Positions 1 through 12,319 of a DNA stretch of 64,000 nt are shown here, in pieces (the stretch's first letter is position 1; every line of letters begins with the position of its first letter). The position numbers were made by a program, and so were the translations under genes. A model generated the notes under the pieces. That model searched no databases, was not told the origin of the DNA, and saw only the letters and a list, made by a program, of their open reading frames with translations. Origin of the DNA: Cryptomeria japonica (taxonomy: Eukaryota > Streptophyta > Pinopsida > Cupressales > Cupressaceae); the NCBI RefSeq assembly GCF_030272615.1, contig NC_081405.1, positions 154,489,613-154,553,612 of the forward strand, read 5' to 3'.

Positions 1-1539
1 ATAATAAAGGAATCCACTAGGAGATGCTCCAGACATAGGACCACATAAATCAGAGTGGACAAGTTCTAGTTTATCTTTAGCTCTATTTTCACTTTTATGA
101 AATGGACTTTTAACATTCTTACCAGTAGCACAACCTTTACAAGTGTTATCATGAATTTGACTGAGTTTAGGCATACCTTTAACTATCCTTCCAAGAGATG
201 GAAGGGCTTGATAATGTAGATGTCCAAGTCTTCTATGCCATAACTCACAGGATTTCGGAACCTCATTAATGAGGGCTTGAATAGGGTTAGTAGAGAGCTT
301 ATAAAGACTATCATATCTATGACCAATTATACGAGCAGATTTGAAACTAGCTTTCTTAGACCAAGCAAAAACTTTTCCTTCAGAAAATGCAATTTGATAA
401 CCTTTATCTTCTAAGGCAGAAATGGAAATTAGATTTCTTTTAATTCCAGGAACAAACGGTATATCACTTAGATGTAATGAAATACCAGAATCTAGATTTA
501 GAGAGGTAGAACCAGAACCTCTTACCGAATAACGAGCATCATCACCAATTACCACGTGAAGGCTGGTATCCTTTTCTACAAGACCTGAAAGGTGGTCACA
601 ATAACCTGTGATGTGTCTAGAGGCACCATTGTCAATCAACCATGTATTGCTATCTGAGGGAATACTGCTAGATAGGGCAGAAATGAATAGGAAGTCATCA
701 TTGTGTTCAGAAACTTCATTTAGATTAGCTTCACTTTGGTTAGGGTTAAACTGACATTTCTTAGCATAGTTACTGAATTTGTCACATCTAAAGCATCACA
801 CACGCGAAGTATCTCGTGGTTTCTTCCAAGGGTGTTGGGAACTAAAAGCTCTTGAATCCCTATTTCTTTTAGGATAAGGTTGCTTCCAATTACCCTTTTT
901 CTTGCATTGGGCAGTGAGCATGTGATGCTCATCTACATGAGGGTTCTTGGATTGGCCTCTAGAGAAGAGGCGAGACTCTTCTTGGATGCAGTCATTCTTA
1001 AGACGATCAAGGGAAGGTAGCTCAGACCGGCCACTTATGGTTTGGATAAATGATTCCCAAGAGAAGGGAAGGCCATTAAGAGCAATCATGACAAGGTCTT
1101 TGTCTTCCATAATATGCCCAATTAATCCTTGCTGATTCTTAAGTTCAGAAATTCTCATGAAGTAGGAAATAATAGAGTCTTCTTTAGCCATTTTGATATT
1201 AAGTAGTTGTTGTCTTAACGTAATTGCCCTACTAAGATTGTTAACTTCATATGTACCTTGAAGATGGCTGAACATTTCCCTTGCAGAGGTGAATGAGGCA
1301 ATAGAGGTGACGAGGTGATCTTTGATTGAATCAATGAGGATCTTCCTGGCCTTGATAGCATCCTTTTTGAATTGTTTTAACTCAGCAGCATTCGATGGCA
1401 CAATTAGCTCTTTTTCTTCTATGAATTGGAGGAGGTCTTCTTCCTCGAGAGCCAACTTGATTCGAACCTTCCATGCAGTAAAATTTAGATTCCCATCAAG
1501 CCTATCTTCAACTTTCAGCCCCATTGACCTGATTTGCAA
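1..1539 (-). pseudogene. Copia gag-pol, 3' end outside window
   Basis: The minus-strand frame starts at 1539 with a Copia-type gag (UBN2-like) of about 247 residues, including the typical segment around LDGNLNFTAWKVRIKLALEE. An in-frame TGA at 796-798 interrupts it. The same frame then continues with a CCHC-type knuckle (CFRCDKFSNYAKKC), a protease motif (WLIDNGASRH near 630-645), a GAG-pre-integrase segment (HRRLGHLHYQALPSL) and the start of integrase (LVHSDLCGPMSGASPSGF) running off the window edge. The knuckle has Asn where the zinc-binding His should be (codon 769-771). The TGA and the lost His indicate a dead copy. The Copia domain order is standard; RT and RNase H would lie beyond position 1. 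Confidence 0.93.
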
Positions 1540-1586
1540 AAACTACAGCAAACTGAAATAAATCTAAAGATTAATCTAACCAATTA

Positions 1587-1598
1587 GCTCTGATACCA
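1587..1598 (-). promoter_or_regulatory. Copia primer binding site
   Basis: The minus strand reads TGGTATCAGAGC, complementary to the 3' end of plant initiator tRNA-Met. It abuts the LTR end at 1599, between the 5' LTR and gag. Confidence 0.92.
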
Positions 1599-2422
1599 TG
1601 TTAATTTTAGTACTTTCAGTTGCATAAAATTCAGAAAATTAGATTTAGATTAATTAACTAATTAGTTTTCAAACTTTAGGCATAATAAAGGAAATGAAAA
1701 TAACTAAAGACAATGCACAGTTACCCTTGGAAAACCTCCTAGGAGGAAAAACCCAGCCAAAGGATCCTCAGATTTGATTTATGATTAGAATTCAATAGGA
1801 TGTTATACACTTATCTGCTTTTACAGTCACCATGAGGGAGGAATAATTAGGTTATAGTCCTCCTTATATGATTACAGCCCTTTTATTGGAGTCTTCAATT
1901 TTGTATGATGATCTGCTGTCTCTAATAGAGTTCGCTGGCTTCAAGGTAAGATCTGCTGCTGTTAGATCAAGTTCGCACCCTCCTATTTGGATCTGCTACA
2001 ACATGTGAGGTTCGCTATTTGCTGGTTGCAATCCTTATGGAGTTCACTACCTCTATATGAAGTTCGCTGCCTCTATGAAGAAGTTCGCTGCCTCTATAAA
2101 AGACTTTGATAAAGTTCGTTGTTCACCAAGGATTGTTTTACTTACATAAAAACTTGATTAATATAAATGAGAGGAAGGTGATGCATTTATAGGTGACAAT
2201 TAGATCCCTAATCATGTCGGCCTCCTTTAACCTTTAAACTATTTTATTGCTTTCCATTAATTTGCCTTAATGGGGTCGGCCCTATCAAGGAGGCGTTATA
2301 TATTAGTTTGAGGCGAGCAACCTTAAGTGCCGAGGGCGATGGGCCTAGCCCTATATAAAGGGGGGCGGATTCCAATGTTGCCTAAGGCAATAGGAATCCG
2401 CTGGCCCTAATTACAACCAACA
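1599..2422 (-). repeat. 5' LTR of the first Copia element
   Basis: The plus strand runs from TGTTAATTTTAG at 1599 to CAACCAACA at 2422, giving TG...CA ends immediately outside the primer binding site. It is clearly related to the solo LTR at 3553-4443: both share an AACCTCCTAGGAGGAAAAAC block and a terminal GGCGGATTCCAATGTTGCC block. A TATA-like stretch (CCTATATAAAGG) lies near 2351. The LTR sits inside the leader of a second Copia element. Confidence 0.85.
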
Positions 2423-2695
2423 AAAATTGCCTGCAAAATTATAAATTCTGGAAAATTTCTGCCGAAGCTTCAAACTTCAAATGCCTCTAGATTTGGCTTC
2501 CAAAGTCTGATTTGGATGAAACAAAAGGCAAAATTGACTTTCTTGGACCTCCTCAATCCAATGGTGACTTTTTGATTTGACCTATCAAGCTTCAATAATA
2601 ACCTGCAATAGAAAACTCCAAAAATGTAAACCCCATATAACATCAAATTTCTCTCAATTAGCAAACCAATGACACTCTTAATGGCTCTGATACCA
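2423..2695 (-). mobile_element. Leader and PBS of a second Copia element
   Basis: At 2683-2695 the minus strand carries the initiator tRNA-Met primer site TGGTATCAGAGCC next to an LTR starting at 2696. The 260 bp on the inner side looks like untranslated Copia leader. It is cut at 2422 by the first Copia element, so that element probably jumped into this one. The rest of the second element is not visible in the window. Confidence 0.75.
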
Positions 2696-3086
2696 TGTGA
2701 GATTTTGCCAAGATCAAGAGGCAATGGAAAGCACAAATAAGAGAGAACAAAATAGATGATAGGAATAAACTGTATTCTATCAAGATGAAAATATTGATCA
2801 ATTGGATCATCGAGCGTTACATACAATGAATATGAGCCTGCATATATAGACAAGGCTATATGGATATGTGAGCACACAAACATGACATGTGGCTCAATAA
2901 GAAACAAGGGTAGGTAGGAGAAATAATATAATATTCCACATGAGGTGGAAATTCTCCTACAGACACTATCCCAATGTGACACAAACACCCAAGTGTCTCA
3001 TAACCAAACTACTATGAAATGCATTTCCTAGGTAAACTTAAGTAAGGTGTAATAATATCCAAGATCAATAATTATTTACACCAACA
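2696..3086 (-). repeat. Copia LTR, second family
   Basis: This 391-bp segment has TG...CA ends. On the minus strand it begins TGTTGGTGTAAATAATTATT and ends AAAATCTCACA right before the primer site. It is unrelated to the 1599-2422 LTR. The 250 bp that follow (3087-3339) are AT-rich with nothing recognisable. Confidence 0.8.
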
Positions 3087-3528
3087 ATTTTGCTCATTAA
3101 TTACTTTTGTAACTCCCACTCATGTAAATATAATTTGAAAATAATTAAATAGAAATTACTTTTTTATAAATTATTTGATGAGCACAAAGAAAATACCAAA
3201 TAAATATTTAACTCCTTTAAAATAATCATTTTCGAAATGGTTAAATAATTTAAACCTTCTAGTTCCACAAAATAAATTAATATATTGATCCAACAATTTT
3301 CAATTTTATTAATTAATTTAGTAAGTGCTATCTTTATGGGGATACCTCCCTATATTAATATCAAATCACAATACATTGTGTTGCACATCCTTATATATCT
3401 ATCTCACTACTCATTACATCAGACCTTCTGAAATTAAAAGACCCCCTATGCTAAAGACCACCCCCCCCAAAAGCATAATATAAAACATTCAACAACCCCC
3501 CTTAAATATACTGCAAGATAATGGCCAA

Positions 3529-5432
3529 CTAGTCTCCAATTTGCACCACAGCTGTTAATTTTAGCACTTTCAGATTGACATAACTTAGAATTTAGATTTA
3601 GTTTCTAATTAGTTTGTTTAACTGAAAGAAAATGACAACATAGAAATGAACAAATTGAGAGCAAGACACAGTTACCCTGGGAAAACCTCCTAGGAGGAAA
3701 AACCCAGCCAGAAAAGATCCTTAGATCTGATTATGGATTATAGTTATGTAATCATTACAACACTTATCTCATGTATTTGCAGGTTCAGATGTTGCTATCC
3801 AAGAGGTATGAGGTGACTGCCTTCAGTATTCACTTGCTGTCATATGAAGAATAGATGCTGCTGCTCCCTTACCCTAGATTGTAGGCCTTCAAGGAATTCG
3901 CTGTGTATTACCTAGATGGCAGTCCTTCAAGCAGTTTGCTTTGTATACATAAATGACAGTCCTTCAAGTAATTCTCTGTACATGTATGAATGGTAGACCT
4001 CCGATCAGTTCGCTGTGCATTCACTAAATTTTGCCAACAACTTAAGATGAATTTTGCACCTCCTAATGGTAGTTGAATGTTGCTGTAATTGCAGATGACT
4101 GAAGTTCGAACTTAGGCAAGCATGAGGATTTTCGCGTAAGATGAAGGAGCTAATTGACTTGAATGAATAACAATGAATTCTAATCTTTATTTATATGGTG
4201 GAGCGAAACCCCTGAGCTAGGTCGGCTTTCCCAAATAATTAACTTTTAATTATTTCCTTTTAATTGTCTTTATTTAATAGGGTCGGCCCTATTTGACAAC
4301 ACGTTGAGTGTTTGAGTTGAGCTGTGGGTTGTAGCGTGAGGGATAGGGCCACGTTTGAGGGAAAAGGGGCCAACCCCTTTTTGGGCGGATTCCAATGTTG
4401 CCCAAGGCAATATGAATCCGCCCTTCCCTAAATAATATCAACAACAACCTCAGTGGATGTCGTCGAGAGCCAATTATCCCCCCTACCAAGCACCCTTTGA
4501 AATGGAATTAGGTTGTTAATAAAAACTCCTACCCGATAAACCTCCCAAGCCTCCTCAATGAATGATCTTCTCCTTTGCTTCTCTGCCTTGATCTCCTCAG
4601 CCTCCTTGTCCTCCTCCTCAAACTCAGAATCTCCATCATCCTCCGATACACCCTCTGAGTCCGAGGAAATATAGTTGGCGGGATTGAAATAGGTGCGGTA
4701 TATGCTCGCTCCCAATTCTGCCTCCTCTAATAAGGCATTGGCTACTGCCTGCCCATCGACTGCCCGAATGAAAATGCCTATCCTTTGAATGCATACCTCC
4801 CTAGCATCCAAAATGTCCACCAGAGGACTAATTACGACCTCATAAACAAATCCATCGCACCAATGCTTGCCTACACCAAGGATGCATTCAACAAGGCTCT
4901 TCACCGTGACAAACACTCTTTCGTCTGTATAGAAGAGCCGTCTACATTGCAAACACAAAGATTCATCTCTCCACATACAACTAACCCCAAGATGATGCAC
5001 CATTCTGCCCGTAGCGAGACTGCCTTCCTCTTCTATAGAATCCTAGATAGCTGCCTTCAAAGTGTCCTCAATCCGACTCCAAATAAACTGCCTCTAAGTC
5101 CATATACCGTTCCATTTATGGACTAACCCTTCTGGATTCTTTCGTAGATGGTTCATGGTCCGAGAAGTTGTACACTTTCCCTCTGATCTAGACACCGAAT
5201 TCGTCCCTTCAAAATTGCCCCTAATACTCTTCGAACTCCTTAATTTGGCAACTCTTATGCCTGTCAAAGATGACAAAAGCCATTGAGGTACTCATCTGCC
5301 TTGTCCGACGTTTTCACCTATCCATCTCCTACACATCTACCTCTCCAATATCCCGGAAGATCCTTCCATTACCACAAGATCTCTCTGAAGCCTTGACGAA
5401 TCCTTCGGGAAGTAAATCTAGGAATGGTGGAG
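3529..5432 (-). pseudogene. C-terminal extension of the LINE ORF2 (split by solo LTR)
   Basis: Downstream of RNase H the minus strand stays protein-like for about 250 residues. There is a segment with paired cysteines (MWRDESLCLQCRRLFYTDER), then VKSLVECILGVGKHWCDGFV, then a very acidic stretch (SDSEGVSEDDGDSEFEEED), then EEAWEVYRVGVFINNLIPFQ and GRGDNWLSTTSTEVV. The frame enters the solo LTR at 4443 and resumes at 3552 with a few codons and a TAG at 3529-3531. I do not recognise this domain. A Cys-rich plus acidic tail after RNase H is not part of the textbook plant L1 layout. Several frameshifts are present. Confidence 0.6.
3553..4443 (-). repeat. Solo LTR, related to the 1599-2422 Copia LTR
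   Basis: This 891-bp segment starts TGTTAATTTTAGCACTTTC and ends ATATCAACA. It aligns along its length with the LTR at 1599-2422, but there is no primer site or internal region beside it. Flanking pentamers are ACAGC (3548-3552) and ACAAC (4444-4448), a target duplication with one mismatch. The interrupted LINE frame reads on correctly if the LTR and one copy of the pentamer are left out, which independently supports these boundaries. Confidence 0.82.
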
Positions 5433-5945
5433 CTATCCTATCCCCTGTCTTGGGAGCGGAGAGATATCTCCACCCTCAACGACATCTGTCTCATGAGTGA
5501 GATCTCCCGAACTATCACCTCCAACAAGGACAATCTCGGATTTGCTATCAACACCTCGATTTGGTAGCATGTCAGTTGCTTTATTCCCTTCCCTAAATGT
5601 ATGCGCCAATGTATAATCTGACAGTCTATCCAATCCTCCTCTAATAGCTTGTACCCATTGATCTAGTTTCTAGTTATTCGCTCTACCTTGATTAATAGCG
5701 TTGATGCAAATCAACGAGTCACCTTCAATTTTCACCCTAAAAAGCCCTTTCAACACACAAAGTTGCACACCTCTCCTCATCGCCTCCATCTTTGCATGAT
5801 TGTTGGTAGAGGAACCCAGATGACCATACATTGCCCATAAACAATAGCCCCTATCATCTTTGATCAAACATCCATATCCAGAATCTCTCGGGTTACCTCT
5901 TGCAGCCTCGTCGAAGTTTAGTTTCACCCAACCTTCCTTCGGCGG
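5433..5945 (-). pseudogene. LINE RNase H domain
   Basis: The minus-strand frame contains EGWVKLNFDEAARGNP, GYGCLIKDDRG, NNHAKMEAMRRG, VKIEGDSLICINAI and, after an in-frame TAG near 5670, HTFREGNKATDMLP. These are the successive motifs of the RNase H-like domain that ends plant LINE ORF2, with the first and third acidic positions (NFD, EGDS) present. The usual N-x-x-AD-x-LA ending is altered to NKATDML. The domain is cut at 5945 by the giant LTR insertion and resumes upstream at 20225. Confidence 0.88.
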
Positions 5946-6812
5946 TGTTGACGTGTATTTTGTACACAATCATACACAGAATAAAATACCCAAGGGTACC
6001 TTATCCTCTCTTGAATAAAGTCTCTGATTGCTGAAGATGTCGCAAAAAAAGGATCAATCAGGGTGACTCCAATGTTCTTTTATGTAGGGTCTCTACGTGT
6101 GGATAAGCACCAGTGGTCGTTGTGATTGCTGTTTCATCAAGGGGCCTTACGTCAATCCGAGCTGCAGGAACAAGATTTCTCTAAACTAACAAGTTTTTTA
6201 AAAAAGATCAAAAGAGTAGGGCTTGCAAGAGGTAAATTCTAATCTAATCCTAAGAACAACTCAATGTAGGCTAGACTTGGCAAGGTTCTACCAACTTCAG
6301 TATTGCCAAGGAATTACAACTTTACTGAAACTGATGCGATCTTCTAAGGCGAGTAATGATTTTTCAAATCATCAAGAATCATAGGTACTACCATGAAGGT
6401 ACATATCAATAACTGAATGATGAATGAAGGTTTATGCAATCCAAATATTTCCAGTCGACCACACAAGGCGTCCTTACAATCAGTAAGAAGCTAGTGGTTT
6501 GGAGTATGAATCTCACCAAAGATCAAGCCCAACACTTAGTCCTTCAAATTTAAATACTACTTTGACTGAGGATGATTCAAGAAAGTAAACAACCATGAAG
6601 ATAACCACAAGCATTGCAATAAAACACCATAACTTCAATATTTTATTGATCTCAAAGCCATCATGAACAACAATTGTTTGAAATTCCTTCTTCAAAGCTC
6701 AATCTTGCTACAAAATACTTGCTTCTCAAAAAAACTCTAACTATTTCTTTAATGCTCTCTCTTAACTCTATCTCTATATCTATCTATATATCAAAATGAA
6801 AATGAATGAGGG

Positions 6813-6902
6813 TATAAATAGCATCCTCAATTACAATGAACGGTCCAGATCAAAAGAAGATCAATGGCCAAGATTATGACACCTAAACCCTAATTAGGGT
6901 TT
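6813..6902 (-). promoter_or_regulatory. U3-type promoter of copy A: telo-box palindrome and TATA
   Basis: A perfect 18-bp palindrome, AAACCCTAATTAGGGTTT, lies at 6885-6902. In unit sense it is followed by a TATA box (CTATTTATA, complement of TATAAATAG at 6813-6821). The same pair at the same spacing occurs in copies B and C. Telo-boxes (AAACCCTA) are known plant promoter elements. The position, roughly 870 bp from the unit end, suits the U3/R boundary of an LTR. Confidence 0.7.
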
Positions 6903-7013
6903 ATTACAAATAGTCCCCTTTTTATTGAACAATATTAAATGCATAGCCAAATATTAAATTTGGCACAAAAATCTAGGAGACATAGACCAATGACAATTAA
7001 GGTGCCACATCAT

Positions 7014-9543
7014 CTATAACAACCTTTCTTCTAGAATCTTATTTCCCTTCCAATGCTCTTTCTTAGCATATGCAATGAATCTAGACACGATTCCCTCGAT
7101 CTCAGCAATTGGAATCTCGGGAAGATTCCTCATTCGTTCCTCCAAGTGGATGACCTGATCGAAAGCCTTGAGAAGAGCAGTGTCCCATCCAGGTTCAAGT
7201 TCTTTGATTTTCTCAATCAGGAGCATGGTAGCAAACATCTGATCCCGTTGCTCATCTATAATAACATTTTCATCTTTGCAAAAGATGACCTTGACTCTTT
7301 CTTCTAATTCCTGCAGATCCACATCTGTCTCAACTGCAATCCTCCTGCCAAGAATAGTACATAATACTTCAAACACCTTGTCTTGGATCGGATGGATAAC
7401 TTCTTCAACTTGATTGCATTTGCTACTAATGTCCTCAAAAAGAACTTCCTTCATCTGGAGTAAAGTTGACCATTGGAGTAAACTATGAGGTCCTCCATCT
7501 ACTATCTTTTCTTGTGCTAGGACCTTCCTCAATGTTTGTCTGATTACTTGCAGGACAGGAATGATAACATCTTTAGTATGAGCAAAGGCGGCTACCGTTA
7601 TCATTAAGTTGTGGATGATCTCAAGAACTTGGATAGCTCGATGAATGGTTTGCATCATTCTTGTTGCAAATTCAATAGCAACTGTATGGGATTTGTCAAT
7701 CTAAGAGCTCATAAGCTGGACCAAACTCCTTACTCTCTCTGCCTCACCAACTGACTCAAGGGGGAGTGCCCGCGTAGGAGATACTGCTGGATCCTGACGC
7801 CTCAAAGGCTGATTGAGATGGCTAAAGTAGCCTCTCCAAGCACCGACCTCTCGCTCAAGCTTTCTATTCTTTTCCATTTCTTCTCTAAGCTTGTCTTTAA
7901 GTGCCTCAAATGAATCAGTGGCCTCATCCAATGTCTGCTCGGCTGTGAGTGGACCGAGCTCAAATGTTTCTACATCATATTCTTCTGCGAGGACAAGACA
8001 AAATTGGAGCCATCAAAACATCTAGATCCAGAATTTCAAGTTCATTCCAATCTAGCCTCACTGCTTTGCTTTCTCGATCATAAGATGATTGGAGATGTCT
8101 GCCACTGTCCTGAGCTTGGTCGGCCACTCTGTAAATTTTGCATTTCTTGATGAAGTCTAAAGGCAATCTGGAATGCATCTTTCTTTTCACTTCAAGATCA
8201 TCTGAGAGATTCATCATAAAGTCTTCTATCTGAAACTCATGCTTGTATTTTCTTCCGACTGTCTCCTCTATATACCCATAAGGATCAAAACTCTCTCTCA
8301 AAGCAAAGAATGAAAACGAATATAAGGCCAACTCCTTTTCTGCATCATCCATGGCTAGAGCATTAGGACATACCTCAACTGAATTTCCTAGTATGATTGG
8401 CACAGGAACTCCATTTCCATGCCTGTGTCTGAATGCCTTCGCATAAGCTGCCAACTGTCTAGTTACTTCAAGTAACACTATTCTGTCTGTCGGATATCTT
8501 GGCAACATGTAGGGAGGTGAAGGACATCCATGAACTCTAATATATGTAAACTTCTGGAATTGGATAAACCATGCACCGTACCTCTTTACAAGCTCTTGTG
8601 CATCTTGAGATAGCCGACTGTGAATCCCGCCTTGCAATGTCCTGGTGATGCTCATCGTGAAGGTATCATTGACTAACTTGTAGTTGCTTCCTGGAGGATG
8701 GTGCAAACGAACATAGGAATCACAAACTCTGACTTCCCTGGGCCCTCTTCCGATCACTCCTCTGTGAGGTAGTCCTGCATATTCAAAACTCCTGATCAAG
8801 GCATACATGATGTATGAACTCATGTGGAAGGACTTGGCAACCTTCAGTCTTCTTAACTGCACGTCCAAGCAATGGCTAATCATCCTAGCCCAATGAATTG
8901 TTCCTTTTCCTTGAACTATCACTTGGATGAAGTAGAACATCCACTTCTCAAAATAGAAGGCTTGAGGAGCTCCTGTAACTCGGTTGAGTAATGTTATCAA
9001 ATCTCTGTACTCCTCCTGGAAGTCGATCCTATGTGGTGTGTTCGGAATCTTGCTCAGGCGAGGACGACTCTTGAGTAACCAATTCTTGTTGATGATGCTT
9101 AATCAAGTGTCTGGATCATCTTCGTACATGGACCTGGCTCCTTCTAAGCTTTTATAAATCATATCTCTGTGCTCCGGAAGATGGAAAGCCTCACTTATAG
9201 CCTCCTCTGAAAGGTAAGCCAAAGTGTTTCCTTCCTTGGACACGATCGATCTGGACTGTGGATCATAATGGCGAGCACACTCGATCATCAACTCATGGCA
9301 CTGGATTGCTGGAGGGAAGCCGGCCGCCTTGATAATGCCACTTTCAATTATTCTCCTTGCGACAGGTGATGGCTTGCCAATGTAAGGGACCTCTCGAAAC
9401 TTCTTCGTACTGAAGTTTCCCAAGTTGGTATCTCCAATGTTGCTCCACTTCGACACGATCTTGGTCTCCAATTCTTCGTTCTTTTGATCTTCCTTCATGA
9501 GGGCTGGACGACTGGTGGATGCTCCTGCCTTTGGGGTCGCCAT
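7014..9543 (-). pseudogene. Giant-LTR protein, broken copy A
   Basis: This copy aligns with the intact ORF at 13794-17015 but is disabled in several places. A Cys codon has become TGA near 9103. The charged linker (residues about 518-746 of the intact protein) is deleted with a frame change near 7975-8000. A TAG interrupts after LVQLMSS near 7700. The first ATG of the likely protein (MATPKAG) is at 9541-9543. The N-terminal conserved domain (IHWARMISHCLDVQLRRL, SSYIMYALIRS) and the C-terminal helical part are still obvious. The deletion joins CTCGCAGA-like sequences present at both ends, as in microhomology-mediated loss. Confidence 0.9.
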
Positions 9544-9551
9544 CGTGACAC

Positions 9552-9768
9552 CTACACAACATTTCATAATGAGTAATAGATTTTGAAATATAGAAATATA
9601 GATTAAAATTAAAGATTGATTTTAGGAAACTTCATGATAAATCCTTGAATTATCATTTCCTAAATATAACGATGCAATTTTGGAATTCAAGATTCAAAAT
9701 TCAAAATTCAAAATTGAGGCTAGGACGATTCAAAATTCAAAATTTGGACAAGGGAGATCTTGCCATAC
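9552..9768 (-). other. Predicted 5' UTR intron, copy A
   Basis: In unit sense the donor reads AAG/GTATGG and the acceptor TGTGTAG/GT, leaving 217 nt just before the ATG. The same donor and acceptor context is kept in copies B and C. This is a prediction from sequence only. Confidence 0.45.
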
Positions 9769-10053
9769 CTTTCTTGAGAATTAACTCTAAAAAGATGCAA
9801 AATTAGGAAATTCACCTAGGCAAAAATGGAGATTGGAGTCTTCAACGTGAGCTTCTCCTAGCAAATGCGCCTCCTTTATCAACTTCGCCACCTTTGGGGT
9901 TTTCAACGCCTTGAAGGGAAAATTCGCTCCACCTCTAACCAAATACAAAGTTCGCACTCCTCCTTGGATGGAAATTTCGCTCCCTCTATTGCTCTTCCAA
10001 ATTCATATGCAACAATGATTGAATGATGGTTTAAAATGCTTGAAAGTACCCCT

Positions 10054-10063
10054 CTTATATAGG
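10054..10063 (-). promoter_or_regulatory. TATA box upstream of the ORF, copy A
   Basis: In unit sense CCTATATAAG lies about 510 bp before the ATG and just after GAGCGCC. The other two copies have a TATA element at the matching place, so the ORF may have its own promoter separate from the one near the unit's end. Confidence 0.5.
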
Positions 10064-10402
10064 CGCTCACCTCCTTAATTGCACATAGGCCGACTTTTGG
10101 AAATAAGGCAAATAATAAATAAATTTTAAATAAAATGGAGGCCGACTTTGTAAAAATATGGAAATATAACCCAAGCGCTCGCCCTTTTTATTCAATTTAA
10201 TAATTAATTAATTTAAATGCCTTTGTATTTAATAATTTCGATTTTTTTTTAAAAGGCCCAATCAATTATTAAATGCCTTATGCGCTATTTTTTAAATGCC
10301 ATTTTAATCAAATAATTCAAAGTTTTTATCGAATTTTAGCATTCAATGTATTTCAAAATTTATTGGCGCCAAAACATGAGAGATGTAAGGGATACTAACC
10401 AC

Positions 10403-12319
10403 ATCGCTCTGGTCCCTGGGAGAGGGACAGGAGCGCCTTAGCCAACTTGGATTGATTTTTACGCTCAAAGTCACTTCCTTTACGTCCAAACTGGGATCTT
10501 CATTCGTAACTTGGAGCTTGATCGATTCAATTTTTCGAAATGAATGCCTCCTAGACCATTTTCGCCCTGGTCCCTTGGTGAGGGACAGGAGCGATTTTTG
10601 CTTTTCCTCCTTGGTCCTTGTTTTTAAATTGCCAAATCAACTTGCGAGGTAGGCAATGATCATCCTTGTTTGTTCTATGCATGCCGATCTCGTCCTTTGC
10701 AAAGCAAACTTGATTTTTGGAGATTTTCGCCCTGGTCCTTGACTGAGGGACAGGAGCGAACTTTATATTTGAGCTCAAAATTGTCGAGCCTTGGGGTCAA
10801 TTCCTTGTTTATCATCATCGAAAGGCATTCCTTCCTTTGCAAAATTCTTGCCTTGGCGTGATTCTGGAGGGAGATGTTGGATTTCATAGAAATTGCCCTG
10901 GTCCTTGACTGAAGGACAGGAGCGAACTTGCATTTATGGCACAAAATTGTTGATTTTTGACGTTAACTCCTTGTTCATCATCTTCCTAAAGACATTTGGG
11001 ATCCCGCATGACCTTGCCTTGACGTAGCTTTTGAAGGAAATGGTTGATTCTATTGAAATCGCTTTGGTCCTTGACTGAGGGACAGGAACGCCATTTTGTT
11101 CTTTGTGCGAACCCTTGATCATATCAACTTCCAATTGCCTTCAAGGCATAAAACATTGTTTCTTATTCCTTCTTAAGTCTTGCAAACGATAGTAGTACTC
11201 CAAAATTAGGCACACTTGAAGAGTTCGCTCTGGTCGCTGGGAGAGGGACAGGAGCGATTTAGGCAATTCCATCAAGTTCAGTGGTCCTTTGCAACTTCGT
11301 TCCTCTTAGAGACATTCCAAACATCATTTTGACTTCGTATCTTGGCTTGGACTCGACCAAATTCGGAAGGGAATGCCAGATAATGCATATTTCGCCCTGG
11401 TCCTTGACTGAGGGACAGGAGCGAACTTTCATTTGTAAGCTCATTCGTGTTTTGCCAACCTTCAAGATTATCTTCAACGGATCGGTTGGGTCGCCTTTCC
11501 TTCATCCCAAACTTGAAATTCGCTTTTCCTTGGTCCGAAACTTGTCCTTTGAGAAAATCGCTCTGGTCCCTAGGAGAGGGACAGGAGCTATCTTTAAAAT
11601 TCGCCTTGGTCCTTGACTGAGGGACAAGAGCGAACTTGTGCCTTAGGTTGATTTTCTCCTTCGTGGTTCATCCAAGTTATATTCAACGGGCAAAACGGAC
11701 TCTACTTGATCTCTTCCAAATCGCAAAATCACTTAATCTTGCAAGAATAAGGCAAACTTGGTTTTCAAGCTCCGGTCCTTCAGTGAGGGACAGGAGCGAT
11801 TTTGTCATTTTAGCATATTTCCTTGCTTGCAAATTACTTCAAATTATATTCAATAGACAAAACGTGTCCTCCTTGATCTCTTCTAGTCAAAAAATTGTCT
11901 TGGCCTTGCAAGGACAGTGCAACTTTGAGAAACCAGCTCCGGTCCTTCAGTGAGGGACAGGAGCGATTTTTGTCCTTAAGGTCAAAATCTCAACTTTTTA
12001 TTGCAAACGACTAAGTCTTAGTGCTCCACCATGTTGATTTCATCCCTTATTGCATCCTTGACACTTCAATTTGATCAAGTAAGGCCAAAAGTCCCCTAAG
12101 TAAGCCATTTCGCTCTGGTCCCTGGGAGGGGGACAGGAGCGATTTGGCCTTAAACTTTAAAAATTTGCCATTTTGAGTCTCAAAAAATCTTCCAAATCTT
12201 CAATTCATGTTCGATTGCATCTCTTGGCGACCCTGCACAAGACAAATGAAACAAGTCAATAACCAAGATGCATAAAATACCAATTTCGCCTTGGTCCCTG
12301 GGTGAGGGACAGGAGCGAT
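10403..12319 (-). repeat. Palindrome array, copy A (13 units, about 166-bp period)
   Basis: Imperfect palindromes of 33-35 bp start at 10403, 10561, 10726, 10892, 11058, 11224, 11391, 11557, 11600, 11768, 11935, 12109 and 12285. In unit sense the left arm is like ATCGCTCCTGTCCCT and the right arm like AGGGACCAGGGCGAT, with a 4-5-base loop. Spacings are 158, 165, 166, 166, 166, 167, 166, 43, 168, 167, 174 and 176 bp. The spacers are weakly related to each other, so this is a diverged tandem repeat whose palindrome is best conserved. Confidence 0.93.

Noticed and set aside
2470-2988. A 172-codon minus-strand ORF
   Set aside because: It runs across the LTR/PBS boundary of a Copia element and has no protein-family features.
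10403-12319. Regular repeats with spacers resembling a CRISPR array
   Set aside because: Spacers are about 130 bp, related to each other and lie in a plant retroelement. The repeats are imperfect and no cas gene is present.
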